A stretch of 64,000 bases of DNA from Penicillium oxalicum (taxonomy: Eukaryota; Ascomycota; Eurotiomycetes; Eurotiales; Aspergillaceae). Every line of letters begins with the position of its first letter. The first letter of the stretch is position 1. The notes beneath the pieces are model-generated. The model worked only from the letters and a program-made list of their open reading frames with translations, did not search any database and had not been told where the DNA came from. Location: assembly GCF_001723175.1 (NCBI RefSeq), contig NC_064650.1, positions 62,001 through 126,000 on the forward strand, in the 5' to 3' direction. This document shows, piece after piece, positions 12,471 to 23,636 of the stretch. The position numbers and the translations under genes were made by a program.

Positions 12471-14768
12471 ATTCGGTCTGTCTCGGGGATCCTTCGGCGG
12501 TGGCAAAGACTCGGAATATGTAGCAGAGCGACTTCGGGACTCCGGTCCTGTGGGCGGAGCCCCCTCAGGTCACCAGCTCGATGGCAAGCTGAATATGGAC
12601 ATGGTGTCTTTATCAAAATGCCAGAGAAGTGTCGGTAGACTCGGGACCCTGGACCCAGGCATATCACAGAATACACTTCCATTACACAGCTTCATGTTGC
12701 TGTACACGGGCACTGTCGGAGGGAGTGTGTAAATATCACGTATGGCATAGTAAGCGAGCACCTTTTTCGAAAAGGCGTCCGACGGGCCGCATCGCCATCC
12801 ATAGTGGATCTCAAATACAGACTTGCCACTCCAAACGATTCAACTACCCTTTTTGTAGAACTACGAGATAGTCCCGAAGAATGGTTGACGGCAAGACTTG
12901 AATAGAAAAAAAATGGTTCTCCAAAAGCGGTTCGGGAGATGCTGACAATACTTTATCCGACAGTCTCGACCCGACCACTTGGTTGGGCGGTCTTCCTGTT
13001 GGCCTCGAATTTGGAACGGAACCCGACCCTTTTCCGTGATGCAACGAAAGTCTCGTGATCGTTAATATTCCTCTTTGTTGTTCCGGGCATGAGAATACAC
13101 TGTCAGGAGTCAGTAGGTATATTGCGCACTGTCACACACACTGCCGAATCACACCGATCTAGAAACCTTGACATCCAGTCAGAATATCACGAGGTGGATG
13201 CCAAATGCAATCACGAGAGATTGACTGGCCGGGGATTCATCACAAAATCAGTCCAAGTTTCTTCAATCCCTTACGGAGTGGACAATCTCCCAGAAAAGAT
13301 ATGATTGGCGGCTGAGCTTATTCATCCCCCTGGATCCACCTGACCCATGCATAACCCATCCTCATCCGTCTATTCCATGTGTTGAGAGGGCCACGGGTAC
13401 AGGCCAATAAAGGGGTTCAGGTAAAGTGTTGGGTCAATTGTGAATATATGAAACTGTAACTTAATTGAAAGAGGCTATATTCATGGCAGTTCCCATACTA
13501 GTAGAAAGCAGGAGACCCTGAGCCTCAATTCAAGATGATATGCACGGGTAGATGGCCATGGGGCCTTGATCACCACTGGAAGCCGCGTGGAACTGGACGA
13601 TGGCTGATCCCCGATCAGCTGAGGACGGGATGCCCAGACTGGGTGATCATGTGAATATTGACAGGGGCAGATACTAGTATATACGCGGCAGCTGCAGTAT
13701 ATAGAAGTTGTCAGTGACCGCTGTGTAATGTACTCTACCTCGTACCTGTATACAGCAGATTTGAAGATGGACTTCGTGGGGAAATTAGTACAGTATATCT
13801 CCTGGCGAATAGCTGACTTTCCCGAGCCAGTTGGTAGACAAATGTCACTCTTGCATTGATTGGTAGTGGGACAGTACCGAAGGGGACCTTGCCACAGATC
13901 TTCTTCCGCGCCCCAACTTCCAATCCCAACTCCCACCGCTCCTGTTCCGGACCTTCGGATCTCCAGTGCTGGTACCTTTTTTTACAGTCCTCATGTGCGT
14001 GGCAATGTCTCGGACCCCATCACCGCTCGCCGAGCGAGAACGGAGAGTCCAATGAGACGGAGCCTCTTCCGGTGGGTCGCGGATGATCGAGCGAATGACC
14101 AGGTCAGTTCTCATGCCTCGCGCTTCTGCCGAGTGGCTTGTTGCAGAGCCGGTAGAGCGTGCGTCCGACTCATTGCCACTTAGTACCACGCATCTGACAG
14201 ATTTGTCTTCGTGCCGTTGAGCAGCGTCCGGCAATCACCCATAAGATGAGGCGTCATCTGGTGCCGACAGGGAGGCCTCCTTCAGTATGGGCTCGCCCGG
14301 AGGCTCCTGGTCCATATCGCCGGGATGCTCAGGACGAGGATCGTCCGAGGATGAACGACATGGACTCCGAGGTGAAACGGTGAAGGGAAATTGATCGGCA
14401 GGTCGACCCGAATGTCAAAAATGGGTCACTTGGTGCCAGGTGGAGTTCGCCATGGGGCCCATCCAATTCCCCCCGGACTTTTCACTTTTCTTATCGCGCG
14501 ATTTTACCCTCTGGTGATCCCTTTTTCGGAAGACCCACTCGGGTGACTCGTTCGGGTTCCTGGTCCCTTCTCTTTTTTTTTCCTTCTCTTTTTCTCACAC
14601 GCTCTGCCTCCCCCTTTTGAGCAGTCAATGTTTCTCCTCTCAGTCCATTCTTTTTCTCACAATCCTTCGCTTTCTTCTGGCATCTCGAAGGCCACTCGCG
14701 GAGGGGAAATCTACGTGTCTGACTTTTTACCATCGTTACACGTACTCCACAGCGGCCGATCCCTTGCC

Positions 14769-14791
14769 GATAAGCAAGGATAAGGCTTATC
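14769..14791. promoter_or_regulatory. Cluster of three GATAAG motifs
   Basis: GATAAG occurs at 14769-14774 and 14779-14784 on the + strand, and as CTTATC at 14786-14791. The outer pair forms an inverted repeat, GATAAGC/GCTTATC. Fungal GATA factors (AreA/NIT2, SreA and others) bind HGATAR. The cluster lies about 200 bp upstream of the MATH/RING gene start and 37 bp upstream of its TATA-like element. The sites are seen; use by a given factor is inferred. Confidence 0.5.
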
Positions 14792-14827
14792 GCCCTCCAC
14801 AATCTTTGGCCCCGGAGAAAGGGCAAG

Positions 14828-14835
14828 TATATAAA
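14828..14835 (+). promoter_or_regulatory. TATA-like element
   Basis: TATATAAA, 157 bp upstream of the ATG at 14992, directly after the GATA-motif cluster. Spacing suits a core promoter for the MATH/RING gene. Confidence 0.5.
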
Positions 14836-14991
14836 CTCGCTCGATTCGCGGCCGCCCGCAGGCAAGTTGAACAGTCGACTACGCAGTCTGCACTCATAGA
14901 CGGCCAATTCGGCCGCGGTTGATTTCTATCCATCCCGTCTCGCCAGTGTTGGGTGAGTTGATTTAAGTCGTCCAAGACCGACTCAACCAAC

Positions 14992-17900
14992 ATGGATTCC
15001 TCACAAGAGGATCATTCATCACGTTCTCCGACTTCGGTCCCTCCTGTCTCTAGTCGAGAGAACGGCGAGGTTCAAGAATCTACCGACATCTCTATGGCTC
15101 AGTTAAATCTCCCAATGGCTCCCACCTCCCTCACAATCGACCTCGTCCCCTCAGGTCCGCAATCGGAGACGACCCCAGAGACACCTCGTGACCCCAGGCA
15201 ACCTGCCTCAACATCAATCGAATCGGTCGAAGATACCGAGCATGCATACTGGGCTGAGATTGAAGAAGATCGATCGGGTCCGGATGAGGAGGAAATGAAG
15301 GAGATCAACGCCTCGGAACAAGACTACAGCGCATGTGATCGTACGCTTCGCTCCCCTCAACCTCCGCGGAAGGTGCTTCGTGCCGAAAGACTGACGGTCT
15401 ACTACAGATGCCTACTGGGAGAGCAACTTCTTCCGGGACTTAGATGATCCCGAGTACATCCCCAGGGAAAAGGTGCGTCTCACGTGGACGCTCAAAGGAG
15501 TTCGAGGCACACGTGAGGCGCCAAATCGCGCCAAGGTCATGCGTTCCCCCGCTGCATTTGTGGGCGGTTATTGGTGGCGGATCAAGTTTTATCCTCGAGG
15601 AAACAACGTGGGCTCTCTCAGCGTTTACATTGAGTGCTCTCCAACCATGCCCGCGCCTGATGAGATGATCCCTGAATCCGAGTTCACTGTTCGTCGAGGC
15701 AAAGCCGAGGTGAAACTCGATGATGTGCTCTCAGAGTTCGATGTCAAAACGCCAGCTACAGATGATTCAGCGGCGTGGATGAATGAGTTCAAGGCCAAAT
15801 ATCTCCAAAGCGTTCCCGATGCTCAGGCCACGGAAGTCAGGGATGGGGCTCCGTCGTCCGGCCCGTGGCGTGTGGCAGCGCAGATCGGTGTCATCGTGTA
15901 CAATCCCGAGGAACCTCGAACCGGATGGATGCAATCCTCGTGTCACCAATTCAATCCCCACAATCTGGATTGGGGCTGGACCTACTTCCACGGTCCGTGG
16001 GACCAAATACACAAAAGACGGCGCGGGCAGCATCGGGCACTTTTGAACAACGATACCCTTGCCTTTGATGCATATATTCGGGTGATCGATGACCCCACGC
16101 GCTCCCTGTGGTGGCATCCTAGTGACTCGGAGCCCACCTGGGACAGTCTCGCCCTAACGGGCTATCGTCCTCTGGGTGACTCAGTCATCAATCACAGCGC
16201 CGAAGTGGCCGGCCTGGCATCCTGGCTTCACCTCGCCCCTGTCTGCAAGATCATCGAGGGTGTTGATGTTCTCGAGCACCTCACCAACTCTGACGTCAAG
16301 CCTAAGCCTCTATGTGATGCGCTACAGAAGCTACTATGGCAGCTGCGCCGTCCTAGCAAGTCCCACCAGTACGTGGACACGGATGGAATCACCTCGACCT
16401 TGCGTAATCTGCGCGAATTCTCGAGCGATGTCTCTGAGTTCTGGGAGCGCCTGCGGCGAACACTAGAGATCGAACTTGCGGGTTCTGCGGCTGGTCGGGA
16501 ATTCGCCAAGTTGTTTGATAGTCCAGTGCTGGAATCGTCTTCGTCCAAGAGCGAGGGATCATCCGCTGTGAACTACCTGCCCACTCAGTACAACTCACGC
16601 ATTTGCCTTCGAGCCGACCAAGCTCAGTCGACAGGCCAGGCTGTAAGAGAATACCTGGGAGCCAAGCCTGGACGATGGTCTCTACCTCCTGTACTTCATG
16701 TGGAGCTGGGTCGTCATGTACTGGACAAGTCAATGCGCTGGCAGCTCGCATTCAACCGGGTGGAGCTGGACGAGGAGCTGGACCTTGCGCCCTTTGTGAT
16801 TGACGGTCAAGGATCCAAATATGTGCTCTATGGGTATGTGGTTCACCGTGGTCGTCGCACCTCTGGAAAGTTCTTCAGTATTCTACGCCCGGCTGGTCCG
16901 GGAAGTAAGTGGCTTGCTTTCGACGATGGCAGTGATAATCGCGTGGAGTGTTTGACCAACAAAACCGCGCTGGGTCCTCATCTCGGCCTCAAAGCATCGG
17001 AACCCGTGGATCATAAGAAGGGACATGACGTTCCTGTCAACGTTATGTACGTCCGGAGTGACCTGGCGTCTGAAATGCTCCCAGGCCCTCGAGGACCTTG
17101 GCAAACCTCGGAAGCTATGCAGCAATACTTTGAGACGGGTTTATATCAAACTGCCCGTGACGCGAAGAAGGCAGACGTCCCAGTAGAGGTGTATTCATCG
17201 GCGAGCTATGACAAGCTTGATAGCTTATTCGATGGCTATGACCTGATGATGCATGCCAAAGCTTCGAACGGCGTCATGTACATGACCCTGCCACGTTCGT
17301 CTCGTCTCGTGGAATTGCGCAAGAAGATCGCTCTCTGGAAATCGGCGGGAACAGACAATATTCGTCCGGAATTAGTGCGTCTCTGGCACATTGGACAGGC
17401 AGGAACTCCTAGTTCCTCTCCGCTCGCGCTGGATCTGATTACCGACCTTAACGTCCCGTTGACTTCATCTGAGACCCCTGTGCGATTCTGGATGGAAACA
17501 ATCTCAGAGGGTAAGCTCTAGTTACTTCTTCTCATCATAAAAATGTGTACTGACTTGCTTCTTCAGACGACGCAAAGATCTTCGGCATTCCTGATCCACA
17601 GCCCGTCATTCACACCGAGGACAAGGTTGAGGAGTCAATTGTGGAACGTTCAGGCTTGAATACTCCTGAGCTGACACCGTCCATCGCCGATGGGGAAGCT
17701 GTTGCCAGTTCATCTGGATATATTGGCTCCGCAGCCATCGCGTCTCGTCTCGAAACTTCGAATGCGACCGTCGACAACGCTGCTCAAGAATCAGAATCTC
17801 AAATCGCCATCGCCGCGGCAGAGGTTGACGCAGCGGTCACTGGGCCGGCTCCCGCCGTCACAGTGGCTAACGCAGCAGATCAGCGCACGTCTTCCCCCGC

Positions 17901-18810
17901 CGATCGTTCCGGTTCAAGTTCTCTCCCATCGGCCGAAGCGCCGCAAGACTCAGTACCTCCTACCCCGGCAGACCATGCGTTCTACTTCATCCAGATGTTT
18001 GATCCAGATAGCCAGACCCTACGAACCGTAGGATCCTTCTTCTCCAAGCTTGAGGCCAACATCAAGGCGTCTATTCGGAAACACATGAAGTGGACCATTC
18101 GCCGTGACTTCCTCTTGTGGAAGCGGGTAGACGGCACCACAGTCAGCTCCGTGTCTCCGGCAGACACTTTCGGGGATGCAATGCTTGCTCATGGATCTTG
18201 CATTATCGTGGGTGATAAGATTACCAAGGAGAAACGATCTCAGTTGAGCCTCGACGGTCTCTTCTCGAGTCCTGACCGACTCGTTCACTACCTTTGGGCT
18301 GAATCCAGGCATCACCCAACCATGGGATTCACTGGTCGACAAACTCTTGAGGCTACCTTCACAAATGATTTCTACAGTGGTGACTTCCTGAAAGGCTACT
18401 ATCACGGACATGGCAAGCATATCTCGGCGACTGGCACCATATATGAGGGAGATTTCATTTTCAGCCGTCGACACGGTAAAGGCAAGATGGAATACCCAAC
18501 CGGAGATACCTACGACGGCGACTGGGTGGACGACATTCGCCATGGTCAGGGTACCTATATCGAAAAATCGACAGGCAACAAATACGTCGGAGGCTACAAG
18601 GACGGCAAGCGCCACGGCAAAGGTATTAGCTACTGGGAAGTCGCCGACGAGGAAGCTGATCTCTGCCAGATCTGCTACTCTGAAGAACAGAACGCCGTCT
18701 TCTGCGACTGCGGGCACATCTGCTCATGTGTGACGTGCGCCAAGCAGGTTGATCTTTGTCCAATTTGTCGCAAGACGATCAAGAACGTGATCAAGATTTA
18801 CCGAACCTGA
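14992..18810 (+). CDS. MATH / pseudo-ubiquitin-protease / MORN / RING protein
   Basis: Exons are 14992-15340, 15408-17510 and 17567-18810 with introns of 67 and 56 bp, giving 1231 aa. Order of parts: an acidic disordered N-terminus (1-115); a MATH-like beta domain (about 118-300); a USP/UCH-fold region (about 365-640); a linker rich in Ala/Ser; a beta-rich region; three to four MORN motifs (about 1083-1180, YEGDF, YDGDW, YVGGY); and a C-terminal RING (about 1184-1222, CQIC...CGH...CPIC). MATH plus USP recalls USP7/Ubp15. The protease looks dead: the GHY of the His box reads GKF (near residue 604) and no Cys box NxGATC is present. The RING could confer E3 ubiquitin-ligase activity. Domain identity is seen; loss of protease activity and E3 function are inferred. 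GATA motifs and a TATA lie upstream. Confidence 0.9.
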
Positions 18811-19450
18811 GATATTTTCTTCTTGGTTCTTTTGTCTGATTTTTTTTTCGAAGCATTTCGGGGGAGTTCTCTAGAGATCATCTGTCATGAGATTTCTATC
18901 TTGTTCTTTCTGCATATACACATACAGCTTGTTTCTCTCTATTTAGATGCAAGGGGGGTGCTTCCTTTTTTCTCAATGCTGATGAGGTTGGAGTATGCCC
19001 GGTGGGATCACGAACAATTTCTATGTCTGCTGGTTGGATGGAGTCCCTGGTCTCTCGCAATCTTTCGTTTCGTCATTTTCAATCTACTGCACATACACTG
19101 GTTACACGTCCCAAGTGAGGTGAGAGTCCAATACATGATAGAACATTGTGCTTCTTCCAATGTCAATTTGGTTCTTTTCTATTTCAATTCAGACTCGCTT
19201 ATACCAAGGGCCGGGCCTCTAGTGGAGAAGTGGGCGCATACATCTATAGCAAAGATTTGCACTGACTCTAGCCCAGCACATCTAACATGAACACAAGGTT
19301 CTTCTGAATATCACAGTGTAGATTCCAGTAATTTGAACAAGGTATATTTCCAAGACGCCAGTCCCATTCACCACGAAAGAAGACAACCCTATGCTTTTTA
19401 TCATGCCAGAGCTATAGATACACAAACGACGCTCACGAGCGGGAATCGAA
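18811..19450. other. Intergenic 3' region between convergent genes
   Basis: About 640 bp between the stop codons of the MATH/RING gene and nop2. It is T-rich at the proximal end, consistent with a 3' untranslated region. The + strand reading frame at 18823-19290 has hydrophobic, biased composition and no family resemblance, so I do not call it. Confidence 0.55.
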
Positions 19451-21697
19451 TCATTTGCTGGTCTTCTTTGAAGAACTCTTAGCCTTCTTTTCGCTCTTTG
19501 TCGCGCCTGTCACGGTCTTCTTCTCTCCTTTGCTCTGATTGAGAGATTTTTTGGCGGTCTCAGGCTTCTTCTTGGTCTCCTTTTCGGTCTCCTTTACAGC
19601 CTCCTTTGCCTGCTTCTTCTCCTTCTTCTCATCCTCTCCCACCTTCGAAGAGGCAGGCTCGGTTGCAGTCTCCGTGGATGCATTGTCCTTGCCCTTCTTA
19701 GGCTTGTTCAACACACCCTTGGGATTGAGACCCTTTCGGCGAAGACGGTTACGCTCGGAGCGAGCAATACGCTCGGCGTCATCTTCACCGTCCTCGAATG
19801 GACCGAAAGCGCCACCTTCAAAGTCGACAGAGACACCGTTCTCGTCGACGATTGGCGTCTTATCATACACCTCATCATCCGCGTCGTCGGTAGAGGAAGC
19901 CTTGGAGCTAGAGCGACGACGAGACTTATCGGTGGCAGAAGCGGTCTCGTCTGTAGGCTTGGCAACGGGAGTAGGTCCGGTCTTCTTCAACTTGCAGACG
20001 TAGAAACCGTCAACGTTCTCACGGTGGGGGAAGTAGCGGCGGGTCAAGGCCATCTTGGCATCGAACTTCTTGCCCATGTAGCTGATGAAGCCTGGGCTAC
20101 CGAAGTCACCGAGACCAGTATCAACAATCTTCACGTTGGGACGCTTACGCAGAATATACTGCACCACAGCTTCGTTCTCCTCCACAGTGACACTGCAAGT
20201 GGAGTACACGACGTATCCACCAGTCTTGGAGGAGTGGTCCACGGAGTCGATAGCGGCCAGAAGCAACTGTCTCTGCATGTGGGGAATGCGCATGAAGTCG
20301 TTCTCATCCTTCGAGGTCTTGACACCCGCATCCTTGGAAATGACACCGGTACCAGTGCAAGGGGCATCGAGCAGAACCCGATCAAAGCCACCCATGGCCT
20401 TGGGGAACGCAGTGCGGGCGTCCATGTTCGTGACAATGGTGTTCTTGCATCCAAGACGGTGAATGTTACCGATCAAACCCTTAGCACGCGGCTTACTGGC
20501 ATCGTTGGCGATCACACAGCCGGTGTTGCGCATCAGAGCAGACATGTAAGTCGTCTTACCACCGGGGGCAGCGGCCATATCCAACACACGCTCGCCAGGC
20601 TGAGGCGCCAGCGCCATGACGGGCAAGAAAGAAGACGCGGCCTGGAGAATGTAGTGGCCAGCCAGGTATTCGGGGGTGGCACCAAGGGGCACAGGTGACT
20701 CGAAAACTTGCAAGCCGACCTTTGACCACTTGCCGACGGGCTCCAAGACAACACCACGGTTGATCAAGGCCTGAGCAAGAGAGCGACGATTGGTGCGCAG
20801 AGTGTTGGTACGAATGACAACGGGGCGTGGTGTCTCGTTGGCTTCGAAGAAGGCGAATGCCTCCATAGGGGTAAACAGATTGAAAAGTTTCTCGGCCAGG
20901 TACCGGTTGTAGCCGTAGTATGTGCAGATATCATTCAAGAGGAGATCGATGTAGTCGGTGCGCGATTTGTCGGGTTGGCCTAGCGTCTTCAAGTCGCCAA
21001 GAATGCGAATTGTGTCGGTAATGCGTTGGCGGAGCAGCTGCAGGTCTGGGGCAAGTCCAGCAGGCTGGTCATCGGCGAAGACATCGGGACGGTCACCAGC
21101 AATGTTGGTCTGCATAGCAGCTTCCTGCAATTCCTGTTCGGCTTCCTCCTCTTCGGCTTGTCTTTGGAGATCCAATTTCCGCGAAAGACCCTCAATGTTG
21201 GCAGCGGTCAATCTTTCCTCGGCATCGGAGAGGTCTTCATCGTCGGAAAACATGGCCTCGCGAGGGTGACCGTCGTCGTCGGAGTCAAGAACGGAAGCGT
21301 CATCTGAATCGTCTTCCAGATCGGACAGGCGTTCAAGACCCTCTTGACTATCCATTGATCCCTCACTGATGTTGTCGAGATCCTCAAATTCGTCGGCCAT
21401 CTCTTCATCCTCCGAGTCAGAATCCATTGGCACGGGCTTTTTCTTCTCCTTGACAACCTTCTCCTTCTCTTTCACAACGGGAATAGCAGATTTTCCATTC
21501 GTCTTGGACTTCTTCAGGGTGTCCTTTTTCGTCACGACATCTTCCTCATCGGCGTCGGATCTCCGACGCTTCTTTGCTGCGACAGCCTTTGAGGCCGCCT
21601 CGGCGTCGGCAGTCTTCCGCTTCTTCAAAATTGTAATTTTCGACTCATCCAGAGGCGCAGGGGGCCCCTGCTTCTTCATACGACGTCCTTTACCCAT
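19451..21697 (-). CDS. nop2: 25S rRNA (cytosine-C5) methyltransferase Nop2
   Basis: Nucleolar m5C methyltransferase of the NOP2/NSUN family, needed for 60S subunit biogenesis. A single exon encodes 748 aa. The N-terminal ~240 residues are a Lys/Glu/Asp-rich nucleolar tail starting MGKGRRMKKQG. The NOL1/NOP2/sun core follows, with the SAM motif VLDMAAAPGGKTTYMSAL near residue 369. The motif IV cysteine lies in LLDAPCTGTGVISKD (near 447). The motif VI catalytic cysteine lies in VVYSTCSVTVEENE (near 497). The last ~150 residues are Lys/Ser/Thr-rich and end in a basic tail. The start is placed at the ATG at 21697; the frame stays open upstream to about 21925 but has no ATG and looks like 5' untranslated sequence. 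It shares a 332-bp promoter with get5. Confidence 0.96.
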   Translation of the reverse strand: MGKGRRMKKQGPPAPLDESKITILKKRKTADAEAASKAVAAKKRRRSDADEEDVVTKKDTLKKSKTNGKSAIPVVKEKEKVVKEKKKPVPMDSDSEDEEMADEFEDLDNISEGSMDSQEGLERLSDLEDDSDDASVLDSDDDGHPREAMFSDDEDLSDAEERLTAANIEGLSRKLDLQRQAEEEEAEQELQEAAMQTNIAGDRPDVFADDQPAGLAPDLQLLRQRITDTIRILGDLKTLGQPDKSRTDYIDLLLNDICTYYGYNRYLAEKLFNLFTPMEAFAFFEANETPRPVVIRTNTLRTNRRSLAQALINRGVVLEPVGKWSKVGLQVFESPVPLGATPEYLAGHYILQAASSFLPVMALAPQPGERVLDMAAAPGGKTTYMSALMRNTGCVIANDASKPRAKGLIGNIHRLGCKNTIVTNMDARTAFPKAMGGFDRVLLDAPCTGTGVISKDAGVKTSKDENDFMRIPHMQRQLLLAAIDSVDHSSKTGGYVVYSTCSVTVEENEAVVQYILRKRPNVKIVDTGLGDFGSPGFISYMGKKFDAKMALTRRYFPHRENVDGFYVCKLKKTGPTPVAKPTDETASATDKSRRRSSSKASSTDDADDEVYDKTPIVDENGVSVDFEGGAFGPFEDGEDDAERIARSERNRLRRKGLNPKGVLNKPKKGKDNASTETATEPASSKVGEDEKKEKKQAKEAVKETEKETKKKPETAKKSLNQSKGEKKTVTGATKSEKKAKSSSKKTSK

Positions 21698-22029
21698 GGC
21701 GAGAGTTGTGACTTTTGATGGACGATAAGCGGGTTTCGCAGCAACTTTTTTTTTTCCTAGCCATTTTTTCTCGCCGGCGGTAGGAACAGGCAATAACGGC
21801 GGATGAGCAGGCGGTGAATCAAAAGCCCAGACCAAGTCTGGATGGTGGTGTCGGCGCCTGAAATACCAGGCCACAGTATCTGCATCCAGCTCCACGTGGG
21901 GGAGAGCAACAGCCGACCTACGCACTCTTTAAGCTTGGTGAAGACGTCAGTTCAGCCAAGTTTACAGTATTCCACCACAGATTCAGAGCTCGATATCTCC
22001 AACTTGAAGTTCTAAGATTGATCGGAATC
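21698..22029. promoter_or_regulatory. Bidirectional promoter nop2 / get5
   Basis: 332 bp separate the divergent start codons of nop2 (21697, minus) and get5 (22030, plus), so both core promoters and 5' untranslated regions lie here. A T-tract of about 11 near 21745 sits close to the nop2 start. I see no clear TATA box. Confidence 0.55.
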
Positions 22030-22797
22030 ATGTCGGAGCTCGCATTCGCCAAGTCTTTCTTGTCCTCATTGGACTCGCGGCCCATCAAGCTACGAGCGGA
22101 CCATGTCTTCGATCCGGAACAAGTTGGCCTGCGACTCCCTGTATGTCGTCTATCCTTCAGCTTAGCATAAATCCCAAGTTTACAGAATCTCACTGCTAAT
22201 ACAATATCAATTGTGGCTGAGCAGTACACTCTTCCTCGCCTGCAACCCCCGCATCCAACGATGCCCAAGAAGACACAACAAGTCCAGGCCCCCGGAGCTT
22301 CGAAATCAATTACCATTAAAGTCAAGTCGGCCCGCAACCCGGCGCTTGAGTTCTCCCTACCGAACGCACCTATCTTGACAACTACCGTTCAGGACATCAA
22401 AGATGCGGTTCGGGAACGAGTTAGCGATGCACACGGGAACCCAGTGGCGCTGGAAAAGATCAAGATTCTGTACCGTCGCAAGCCAGTACCTGGGACCGGA
22501 AAGACCGTCGCAGAGATGTTGGCCGACGAGCCCGAGGTTCTTGCAGGTGGTAAGGAGGTTGAGTTTGGCACGATGATCATCGGCGGCGCCAAGGCTATCG
22601 ATGCAGTTGAACCCCCATCAGAGGTCGTCGAGGAACAAGACATACCGAAACCCGCAGTTGGTCCTAGTGGCGCAGAAATTCTAAAGACGGATGCATTTTG
22701 GACCGACTTGCAGGGCTTCCTGGAACAGCGTTTGAAGGACTCTGAAGAAGCGAAACGCTTAGCGGTTCTCTTCAAAAGCGCATGGAGCTCCACATGA
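22030..22797 (+). CDS. get5: Get5/Mdy2-like ubiquitin-like protein of the GET pathway
   Basis: Cytosolic adaptor that with Get4 and Sgt2 hands tail-anchored membrane proteins to Get3. Exons are 22030-22140 and 22225-22797 with an 84-bp phase-0 intron, giving 227 aa. The N-terminal helix (MSELAFAKSFLSSLD) matches the Get4-binding segment. A ubiquitin-like fold occupies about residues 57-135 (SITIKVKSARNP through GGKEVEFGTMIIGG). A short C-terminal helical dimerisation domain ends the protein (FWTDLQGFLEQRLKDSEEA). The order N-helix, Ubl and C-terminal dimer domain is that of Get5/Mdy2. The start is the first ATG in the spliced frame. The identification rests on architecture and is good but not certain. 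Confidence 0.85.
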
Positions 22798-23636
22798 TGC
22801 GGCATCACATGTGGCATAGTGGCTGATTCGACTATCAAGTATGACAATCAATGAAGTGGGGGTCTTTGCGCAAGGTTTATCATACAATAACATCAATATC
22901 TATTGTTCTTCGAATATCAAATGATTCGTTATCTTAACGAAATATAATGAACAGATTTCAGTTTAGAGGAGACAGATGGCCTTGGTTAATGAGACGTGCA
23001 GTACTAGCGTTGGAACTTTGCGTTGCCCACACTAAGCCGCGCTATCATTGCTTTAAAGATCGCGGCAATAAAAAGCCCTCTTCGAGATTGGGGCTGCCGA
23101 GGGTATCATGGAGCATAGCAATAAAGGTTGATTGATATGGATGGATTGCGTAGCAAAGAAGACTATTGAAACTGCGACTTGGGGTATGGAGTCATCATAC
23201 GTAGCACAGATCAAATACCTAGTGGTGATTGTATTGAGAACAATTAAGACGGGCGTAGGGTATTTTCATGCCCATTCAAGCCAATCAGCAAATCTCATAG
23301 AGAAAGAGTAGGGAATAATACAGCAGAACATTCGCACGGGTTCGACATGATGGAATATATAGGCCAGGGAGATCACAAAATTCGCATAGGGGAGTATTAA
23401 AGCATTCAAATCACAGCAAGAAGCCACGCGAGCGTGTGCTGCGACTTAGCAGCTGATAGGACACCGTTGCAAATGCATGAAAAATTTCCGGCCGGGCAAA
23501 GCGCTCATGCAGTCAAAGTCATATCAAGCCGCGAGTGTTTGGACATGGAAGCAATATAGGAAGGCGATTCATCACAGACATGCAAAGGAGAAACAAATCA
23601 TTCGTACAAAATGTCGTCTCGTCATGTGGCGTCCGA
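22798..23636. other. Intergenic region between convergent get5 and striatin genes
   Basis: About 840 bp of mostly AT-rich sequence with no supported coding frame. It should contain both 3' untranslated regions and polyadenylation sites. No RNA gene was recognised. Confidence 0.6.

Larger units (their letters stand above)
11394..14991. other. 3.6-kb gene-poor interval
   Basis: The longest stretch in the window without a supported gene. Short open reading frames occur on both strands, for example minus 13481-13936 and minus 13845-14234, but none shows a recognisable domain or convincing splicing. It holds a 10-bp tandem repeat (12441-12470), a palindromic CTACGTACGTAG at 12261-12272 next to GGTACCTAGG, and pyrimidine-rich DNA from about 14500 into the promoter of the next gene. 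It could host a non-coding RNA, but nothing visible proves it. Confidence 0.5.

Noticed and set aside
14140..14185. tRNA-like segment (gagccggtagagcgtgcgtccgac)
   Set aside because: No TTCRANNC T-loop and no acceptor stem could be found nearby.
13481..14234. Overlapping minus-strand frames of 151 and 129 aa
   Set aside because: Composition and lack of any motif suggest chance reading of intergenic DNA.
14491..14907. 138-aa basic minus-strand frame
   Set aside because: It is the reverse of the pyrimidine-rich promoter of the MATH/RING gene; its Lys/Arg content comes from that bias.
21698..21925. N-terminal extension of Nop2
   Set aside because: The frame is open, but its first codon is GTG and no ATG lies upstream of 21697. 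The conserved start MGKGRRMKKQG is downstream.
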